Shown here one piece after another: positions 58,870 to 64,000 of a stretch of DNA of 64,000 nucleotides (within the stretch, counting starts at the first letter, position 1; every line of letters begins with the position of its first letter). Both the position numbers and the translations under genes were made by a program. Under the pieces are notes generated by a model. The model ran no database searches, was not told the origin of the DNA, and saw nothing but the letters and a program-made list of their open reading frames with translations. The DNA is from Pseudomonas knackmussii B13 (GTDB lineage: Bacteria; Pseudomonadota; Gammaproteobacteria; Pseudomonadales; Pseudomonadaceae): positions 5,339,501 through 5,403,500 of the forward strand of contig NZ_HG322950.1 in the NCBI RefSeq assembly GCF_000689415.1, in the 5' to 3' direction.

Positions 58870-60897
58870 ATGCGCAGCCCAGACACCACCCCCTACCCCC
58901 ACCTGCTGGCCCCGCTCGACCTGGGGCCGATCCGCCTGCGCAACCGGGTGGTCATGGGCTCCATGCACACCGGCCTGGAAGACCGCCTGTGGGACTTCGG
59001 CAAGCTCGCCGCCTACTACCGCGAACGCGCGCGCGGCGGCGTCGGCCTGATCATCACCGGCGGCTTCGCACCCAACCGCGAGGGCTGGCTGCTGCCGCTG
59101 GGCAGCGACCTGACCAGCGCCCTGCAGGTGCCGGCGCACCGCCGCCTGACCCAGGCGGTGCAGCGCGAGGGCGGGCGCATCCTGCTGCAGATCCTCCACG
59201 CCGGGCGCTACGGCTATCACCCGCTGGTGGTCTCGGCCTCGCCGCTGAAATCGCCGATCAGCTGGTTCGCCCCGCGCGAGCTGTCCGAGCGCGGCATCGC
59301 CCGCACCATCGCCGCCTTCAGCCGCTGCGCGCGCCTGGCCAAGGCCGCCGGCTACGACGGCGTGGAGATCATGGGCAGCGAGGGCTACCTGCTGAACCAG
59401 TTCCTCTGCCCACGCACCAACCAGCGACGCGACCGCTGGGGCGGCAACCTGGAAAACCGCATGCGCCTGCCGCTGGAGATCGTCCACCGCGTACGGCGCA
59501 CGGTGGGAGAGCCGTTCGTCATCAGCTACCGCCTGTCGCTGCTCGACCTGGTGGAAGGCGGCAACACCTGGGACGAGGTACGCCAGGTGGCGCTGGCCCT
59601 GCAGGACGCCGGCATCGACCTGCTCGACAGCGGCATCGGCTGGCACGAGTCGAGGGTGCCGACCATCGTCACCTCGGTGCCACGGGCGGCCTTCGCCGAA
59701 GTCTGCGCGCGCCTGCGCCGCGAGCTGCGCATTCCGCTGATCGCCAGCAACCGCATCAACACGCCGGAAGTCGCCGAACGCCTGCTCGCCGAGGGCCAGG
59801 CCGACCTGGTGTCCATGGCCCGCCCGCTGCTGGCCGACCCGCAGTTCGTGCAGAAGGCCGCGGCCGGCCAGCCCGAGCGCATCAACACCTGCATCGCCTG
59901 CAACCAGGCCTGCCTCGACCACGCCTTCGCCAACCGCCGCGCCAGCTGCCTGGTCAACCCGCGCGCCGCCTACGAAACCGAACTGCGCTACCGCAAGACC
60001 CGCCAGCCCAAGCGCATCGCCGTGATAGGTGCGGGCCCGGCCGGGCTTTCGGCTGCCTGCGTGGCAGCGGAGCGCGGCCACCGGGTCAGCCTGTTCGAGG
60101 CCAGCGACGAGATCGGCGGGCAGTTCAACCTGGCCAAGCGCGTCCCCGGCAAGGAGGAATTCCATGAAACGCTGCGCTACTTCGCCGTGCGCCTTGCCGA
60201 GCTGGGCGTCGACCTGCAGCTGAACCGGCGCATCGAACGCGGCGAGCTGCTGGGGCAGTTCGACGAGGTGATAGTCGCCACCGGCATCCGCCCGCGCCGC
60301 CTGCAATTGCCGGGCATCGAGCATCCCAAGGTGCTCAGCTATCTCGACGTGCTGCGCGGTGCTCCGGTGGGCGAGAAGGTGGCGCTGATCGGCGCCGGCG
60401 GCATCGGCTTCGACGTCGCCAGCTTCCTGCTCGCCGAGCGCGACGGCGCGCAAGCGCTGGGCGACTGGCTTGGCGAATGGGGCATCGACCTCGACAACGC
60501 CACGCCCGGCGGCCTGCGCGAAGCCCGACCGGTCACTCCCCGACGCCAGCTCTGGCTGCTGCAGCGCAAGAACGGCACGCCCGGCGCCAGCCTGGGCAAG
60601 ACCAGCGGCTGGGTGCACCGCGCGCACCTGAAACGTCACCAGGTCCGCATGCACGGCGGCGTGGAATACCTGCGCATCGACGACGCCGGCCTGCACATCC
60701 GCCTGGACAGCCATGAACTGTGCCTGGCGGTGGACAACGTGGTGATCTGCGTCGGCCAGGAGCCGCTGCTGGAGCTGCAACCGACGCAGGCGGCGGAGAA
60801 CCTGCGCCACCACGTGATCGGCGGCGCCCGCCTGGCCCGCGAGCTGGATGCCAAGCGCGCGATCCGCGAGGGCGCGGAGCTCGCTGCACGCCTGTGA
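58870..60897 (+). CDS. fadH2: 2,4-dienoyl-CoA reductase, NADPH (FadH-like)
   Basis: A protein of 675 aa with three parts: an N-terminal FMN-binding TIM barrel of the old-yellow-enzyme type (LHAGRYGYHP, EIMGSEGYLLNQFLCP), a linker with the 4Fe-4S cysteines CIACNQACLDHAF, and C-terminal FAD and NADPH domains (VIGAGPAGLSAA, ALIGAGGIGFDVA). It reduces 2,4-dienoyl-CoA in the oxidation of unsaturated fatty acids. The start at 58870 is chosen by family length. It diverges from the formate dehydrogenase operon. Confidence 0.9.
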   Translation: MRSPDTTPYPHLLAPLDLGPIRLRNRVVMGSMHTGLEDRLWDFGKLAAYYRERARGGVGLIITGGFAPNREGWLLPLGSDLTSALQVPAHRRLTQAVQREGGRILLQILHAGRYGYHPLVVSASPLKSPISWFAPRELSERGIARTIAAFSRCARLAKAAGYDGVEIMGSEGYLLNQFLCPRTNQRRDRWGGNLENRMRLPLEIVHRVRRTVGEPFVISYRLSLLDLVEGGNTWDEVRQVALALQDAGIDLLDSGIGWHESRVPTIVTSVPRAAFAEVCARLRRELRIPLIASNRINTPEVAERLLAEGQADLVSMARPLLADPQFVQKAAAGQPERINTCIACNQACLDHAFANRRASCLVNPRAAYETELRYRKTRQPKRIAVIGAGPAGLSAACVAAERGHRVSLFEASDEIGGQFNLAKRVPGKEEFHETLRYFAVRLAELGVDLQLNRRIERGELLGQFDEVIVATGIRPRRLQLPGIEHPKVLSYLDVLRGAPVGEKVALIGAGGIGFDVASFLLAERDGAQALGDWLGEWGIDLDNATPGGLREARPVTPRRQLWLLQRKNGTPGASLGKTSGWVHRAHLKRHQVRMHGGVEYLRIDDAGLHIRLDSHELCLAVDNVVICVGQEPLLELQPTQAAENLRHHVIGGARLARELDAKRAIREGAELAARL

Positions 60898-60910
60898 ATC
60901 CGCATTTCCC

Positions 60911-60975
60911 GTAGGAGCGAGCTTGCTCGCGAAAGCTCTTGCGCCAGGGCTGTTCGCAAGCAAGCGCGCTCCTGC
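60911..60975. repeat. REP palindrome pair
   Basis: GTAGGAGCGAGCTTGCTCGC faces an imperfect partner GCAAGCAAGCGCGCTCCTGC. It lies just after fadH2. Confidence 0.8.
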
Positions 60976-61024
60976 GAAAAGCAGCATCGTCCCAGCCATT
61001 TCCTACTCGCATCTCGGCCGCATC

Positions 61025-61047
61025 ACTGTAATCTGTTAGATTACAGT
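61025..61047. promoter_or_regulatory. Operator-like palindrome upstream of higBA
   Basis: ACTGTAATCT-GTT-AGATTACAGT is a perfect inverted repeat with 10-bp arms, ending 6 nt before the higB start. HigA antitoxins repress at such sites. It contains the likely -10 region. Confidence 0.75.
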
Positions 61048-61053
61048 CCAGCG

Positions 61054-61332
61054 ATGATCAAGAGCATCCGCCACAAGGGCCTGCGAGCCCTCTACCAACA
61101 TGGGGATCATCGCGGCGTGCGAGCCGATCACGTGCCCAGGTTGCAACGTATCCTCGCCGCCCTGGACACCGCCCGAAACCCGAAGGAGATGGACCTGCCC
61201 GGCTACCGCCTGCATGCGCTGAAAGGTTCGCTGCAGGGATTTTGGGCGGTCAGTGTCTCGGGCAACTGGCGGGTGATCTTCCGCTTCGAAGGCATCGACG
61301 CCGAGCTGCTGGACTACCTCGACTACCACTGA
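61054..61332 (+). CDS. higB: Type II toxin HigB
   Basis: A protein of 92 aa of the RelE-like HigB family (ribosome-dependent mRNA endonuclease). It starts IKSIRHKGLRALYQHGDHRG and has LQRILAALDTARNPKEMDLPG and the C-terminal WAVSVSGNWRVIFRF with conserved Trp and Arg. The toxin-first order, followed 15 nt later by higA, is typical. It starts directly after the palindromic operator. Confidence 0.92.
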   Translation: MIKSIRHKGLRALYQHGDHRGVRADHVPRLQRILAALDTARNPKEMDLPGYRLHALKGSLQGFWAVSVSGNWRVIFRFEGIDAELLDYLDYH

Positions 61333-61347
61333 CCGGAGAGCCGCACC

Positions 61348-61635
61348 ATGGCCATGCATAACCCGCCCCATCCAGGCGACATCCTGCGCGAGGACGTGCT
61401 GCCGGAGCTGCGCCTGTCGGTGACCGCCCTGGCCAATCACCTGGGCTTCAGCCGCCCCCACTTGTCCAAGGTGCTCAATGGCCGCGCGCCCGTCAGCGCC
61501 GACCTGGCCTGGCGCCTCGAACAGGCCGGGCTGTCCAGTGCCCGCCATTGGCTGGCCATGCAGGCGGCCTACGACCTCTGGCAGGTCAGCCAGCAACCGC
61601 ACCCGCCGATCCCACGGCTGCAGGCGGTGGCGTAG
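61348..61635 (+). CDS. higA: Antitoxin HigA
   Basis: A protein of 95 aa with an XRE-type helix-turn-helix (VTALANHLGFSRPHLSKVLN) and the HigA N-terminal HPGDILREDVLPE pattern. It should neutralise HigB and repress the operon. Either Met at 61348 or at 61354 could start it. GGAGAG precedes the first. Confidence 0.92.
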   Translation: MAMHNPPHPGDILREDVLPELRLSVTALANHLGFSRPHLSKVLNGRAPVSADLAWRLEQAGLSSARHWLAMQAAYDLWQVSQQPHPPIPRLQAVA

Positions 61636-61847
61636 GGACTGCAGAAGGCCCTCGGTTCGAATCCGCGGTCGGCGGATGCCTCGGTCGAACGGCGTACAAC
61701 CGCGCACGGGCTCGACTTCGGCGTTGCCGGCAAGCCCGGTTCGACGGCAAGCGGTTGTAAGCCGCACCCCAGTGTCGGCCTGCACGCTCCGACTTGGTGC
61801 ATACTTGCCGGCTGCTTTTTCCCGCTTCGCTTGCCAAGGAGTTCCCC

Positions 61848-62297
61848 ATGCCCACGCCCCCCTGGTGGCTGTTCGTCCTGCCGCTGATCGCCGGCGCCTG
61901 CCTGCCGTTGCAGGCGGGCATCAACGGTCAGTTGGCCAAGCAAGTGTCCAGCGTGCTGGCCGCCGCACTGATTTCCTTCTGCGTCGGCATGCTCGGCCTG
62001 CTCGCGCTGACCCTGGCCAACCGCGAGATGCCGACCCTGCAAGCCCTGCGCGGGCTGCAATGGTGGCAGTGGTGCGGCGGCTTCCTCGGTATGTTCTTCA
62101 TCTTCATCGCGGCCTTCGCTGCACCGCGCGTCGGCGCACTGATGTTCATGGTGCTGGTGCTGGCCGGCCAGCTGGGCATGGCCATGGCGCTGGACCACTT
62201 CGGCTGGGCCGGCTTCAAGGAGAACCCGGTCAGCGCCATGAAGCTGGTCGGCCTGGCCGCCATCGCCTTCGGCATCTGGATGATCCGCAAGGGCTGA
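61848..62297 (+). CDS. YdcZ/DUF606 family DMT transporter
   Basis: An inner-membrane protein of 149 aa with about five transmembrane helices: LIAGACLPLQAGINGQLAK near the N-terminus, WCGGFLGMFFIFIAAFAAPRVGA in the middle and MKLVGLAAIAFGIWMI at the end, as in YdcZ-type half-size drug/metabolite transporters. AAGGAG precedes the start at 61848. It converges with the LysR gene. Confidence 0.82.
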   Translation: MPTPPWWLFVLPLIAGACLPLQAGINGQLAKQVSSVLAAALISFCVGMLGLLALTLANREMPTLQALRGLQWWQWCGGFLGMFFIFIAAFAAPRVGALMFMVLVLAGQLGMAMALDHFGWAGFKENPVSAMKLVGLAAIAFGIWMIRKG

Positions 62298-62302
62298 GCC
62301 TT

Positions 62303-63229
62303 TCAGCCGCCCAGCGCTTCCGGCTCCCAATAGGGCACGCCAGCGAAGCGCTCGGCGAAGAAGTCGCTGAAGGCGCGCACCTTGGGTGCGAGGAAGCGCC
62401 CGCTCGGATAGAGCATCCAGATGTGCATCGGCGGCAGTTGCCACTCCGGCAGCACCTGCACCAGTTCCCCCCGGCGCAAGGCTGGTCCGGCGATGAAGGT
62501 CGCCGTCAGGGTGATACCCAGGCCGGCCAGCGCAGCCTCCACTAAAGCGCCGCCGTAGTTGGCGCGGATACGGCCGTGCACCGGTACTTCGCAGCGCTCG
62601 TCGCCGCGCAGCAGGTGCCAGACATCCCCCTCGCGGAACAGCGAGAAATGCAGGCAACTGTGCTGCGTCAGCTCGTTGGGGTGCTGCGGCATTCCGGCCC
62701 GCTCCAAGTATTCCGGACTGGCCACCAGCACCCGCCGGTTCTCCGCCAGGCGCCGCGCCACCAGGCTGGAATCGACCAGTTGGCCGATGCGCATGGCGCA
62801 GTCGAAGCCGTCGGCCACCAGGTCGTGCTGGCGGTCGCTCAGGTCCAGGTCGAGGTCCAGTTGCGGATGCCGCGCCAACAGTTCCGGCAGCGCCGGCACC
62901 ACGTGCAGGCGGCCGAAATGCATCGGCAAGCTGACCCGCAGGCGGCCGCGCACGTTGCCGGCCAGATCCGCCAGGGCCTGGTCGGCATCCTCGAGATCCT
63001 CCAGCCAGCGACGGCCACGCTCCAGATAGAGCGCGCCGGCCTCGGTCAGGCTGCCCCGCCGTGTGGTGCGCTGAAGCAGGCGCACACCGACGCGCTGCTC
63101 CAGCGCCTGCAGCTTGCGCGACAGCGCCGAGGCGGTCATGCCGAGGTCCTCGGCGGCCTGGATGAAGCTGCCGCGCCGGGCTACGGCAACGAAGGCGAGG
63201 ATTTCGCTGTAGCGGTCATGGCTTCGCAT
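62303..63229 (-). CDS. LysR-family regulator
   Basis: A protein of 308 aa with the N-terminal LysR helix-turn-helix (GSFIQAAEDLGMTASALSRKL, residues 20-40) and a PBP2-like effector domain (about residues 90-300) of the CrgA/DmlR group. AGGACATCA precedes the start at 63229. It diverges from a dehydrogenase gene across 96 nt and probably regulates it. Confidence 0.88.
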   Translation of the reverse strand: MRSHDRYSEILAFVAVARRGSFIQAAEDLGMTASALSRKLQALEQRVGVRLLQRTTRRGSLTEAGALYLERGRRWLEDLEDADQALADLAGNVRGRLRVSLPMHFGRLHVVPALPELLARHPQLDLDLDLSDRQHDLVADGFDCAMRIGQLVDSSLVARRLAENRRVLVASPEYLERAGMPQHPNELTQHSCLHFSLFREGDVWHLLRGDERCEVPVHGRIRANYGGALVEAALAGLGITLTATFIAGPALRRGELVQVLPEWQLPPMHIWMLYPSGRFLAPKVRAFSDFFAERFAGVPYWEPEALGG

Positions 63230-63325
63230 TGATGTCCTAAACGCAGCAATCAAATGATTAGCGCGTAATTTATCCCGATTCCGTGCACTTCCATACTGGC
63301 CGCTCCCACGATCCAGGAGCCAGCC

Positions 63326-64000
63326 ATGCGCGCCTTCCAGCTCACCGGCGACGACCTCGCCAGCCTGCAACCCGTCGAACTCGCGATGCCCGAACCGGGC
63401 CCCGGCCAGGTGCTCGTGCACCTGGGCGCCAGCAGCCTGAACTACCGCGACCTGGCCATCGCCCGCCGCCAGTACCTGCCGCAACTGCCGCGCCCGTTGG
63501 TACCGCTGTCCGATGCCGCCGGCGAAGTGGTGGCGCTCGGCGCGGGCGTTGACCAGTGGCGTGTCGGCGACCGCGTCACCAGCCACTACACCCCCGCCTG
63601 GCAGTCCGGGCGCTTCCTCGCCCACTACGTCGACAGCCGTCCGGGCGGCCCGCGCGACGGCTTGTTGCGCGAGTACGCGGTGTTCGACCAGCACGCCGTC
63701 GTAGCCACCCCAGCGCACCTTACCGACGCCGAGGCGGCGACTCTGCCCATCGCCGCGCTGACCGCCTGGAACGTGCTGGAGACCTTCGCCCCGCGCCCCG
63801 GCGAGATCGTGCTTCTGCAAGGCAGCGGCGGCGTTGCCCTGTTCGCCCTGCAGTTCGCCCGCCTGCGCGGCGCCGAGGTGTGGATGACCACCGGTTCGCC
63901 GGAGAAGACCGATCGCCTGCGCGAGCTGGGCGCCAGCCGCGTGTTCGACGGCCGCGCCGACTGGGGCGCGCAGGTGTTCCAGGCCAGCGGCGGCGGAGTC
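63326..64000 (+). CDS. MDR-family NAD(P)-dependent alcohol dehydrogenase/quinone reductase (cut by window end)
   Basis: The first 225 codons of a medium-chain dehydrogenase. The start MRAFQLTGDDLASLQPVEL follows CAGGAG. The GroES-like domain has NYRDLAIARRQYLP and LVPLSDAAGEVVALG, and the Rossmann entry is LLQGSGGVALFALQFARLRG. The catalytic zinc Cys/His pattern is not obvious, so it is probably a zinc-independent quinone-oxidoreductase-like member. It is divergent from a LysR regulator gene. Confidence 0.8.
   Translation, partial: MRAFQLTGDDLASLQPVELAMPEPGPGQVLVHLGASSLNYRDLAIARRQYLPQLPRPLVPLSDAAGEVVALGAGVDQWRVGDRVTSHYTPAWQSGRFLAHYVDSRPGGPRDGLLREYAVFDQHAVVATPAHLTDAEAATLPIAALTAWNVLETFAPRPGEIVLLQGSGGVALFALQFARLRGAEVWMTTGSPEKTDRLRELGASRVFDGRADWGAQVFQASGGGV

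Noticed and set aside
61603..61675. tRNA-like sequence: CCGCCGA...TCGGCGG acceptor-like ends, CCAC/GTGG D-like stem and a GGTTCGAATCC T-loop
   Set aside because: The anticodon stem does not form, there is no CCA, and the 5' part lies inside higA. At most a chance or decayed tRNA-like fragment.

Overview
The window is chromosomal DNA from a high-GC gammaproteobacterium, almost certainly a Pseudomonas close to the P. aeruginosa group (P. citronellolis, P. nitroreducens and P. knackmussii are plausible; I cannot settle the species). The basis is protein-level recognition of Pseudomonas-type RadA, MscL, Fpr (258 aa), a MapZ-like PilZ protein, a CioAB cyanide-insensitive oxidase and the FdnGHI-FdhE-SelAB cluster, plus the REP-type palindromes (GTAGGAGCGAGC...) typical of the genus. 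From memory, two blocks (cstA-PilZ-radA-mscL-fpr-molybdenum hydroxylase, and thiolase/SDR-AraC-MaoC ... selB-selA-fdhE-fdnIHG-fadH2) follow P. aeruginosa gene order. No rRNA, CRISPR array, complete insertion sequence or complete prophage was seen.

Layout. 1-6.1 kb: a polyamine/opine-type ABC importer (ATPase, two permeases, binding protein) with two amidohydrolases, divergent from a GntR/FCD regulator. 6.2-10.3 kb: CobW GTPase, YbdD/YjiX protein, CstA carrier, PilZ c-di-GMP adaptor. 10.3-17.1 kb: RadA, small lipoprotein, two short YdcH-like proteins, MscL, ferredoxin-NADP reductase, RlmG and an alpha/beta hydrolase. 17.1-23.3 kb: a periplasmic molybdenum hydroxylase (Mo subunit, 2Fe-2S subunit, tri-heme cytochrome c) with its XdhC and MocA maturation factors. 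23.5-34.4 kb: MFS exporter, CioA-CioB-DUF2474 oxidase, MetQ-like binding protein, an unusual sigma54-activator-like ATPase, OPT peptide transporter, EamA exporter and Lrp regulator. 34.6-45 kb: thiolase divergent from a double-SDR reductase, EF-hand protein, AraC regulator, MaoC hydratase, MazG-like protein, CmoM, DUF4136 lipoproteins, and an overlapping GNAT-DsrE-GcvH-like trio. 45-48.3 kb: an accessory-looking stretch with Gly-rich and CigR-like exported proteins, a ParDE module, two paralogous small putative DNA-binding proteins, tRNA-Sec, and what looks like a tyrosine-recombinase remnant against the tRNA. 48.3-58.7 kb: K+ channel, then the selenocysteine/formate dehydrogenase block. 58.8-64 kb: FadH2, HigBA, YdcZ transporter, LysR regulator divergent from an MDR dehydrogenase cut by the window end.

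The selenocysteine system is the centrepiece. The window holds tRNA-Sec, selA, selB, fdhE and fdnGHI, and fdnG has an in-frame UGA followed by a SECIS-like hairpin. As given, however, selB is frameshifted in its GTPase domain by what looks like loss of 26 bases. Either the sequence is wrong there or this strain cannot make its Sec-dependent formate dehydrogenase. Other points of interest are an enhancer-binding-protein-like ATPase lacking both a canonical GAFTGA loop and a DNA-binding domain, the DsrE plus lipoyl-carrier trio, a C14G9 homopolymer palindrome, and a dispersed repeat whose end supplies the stop codon of two unrelated genes.
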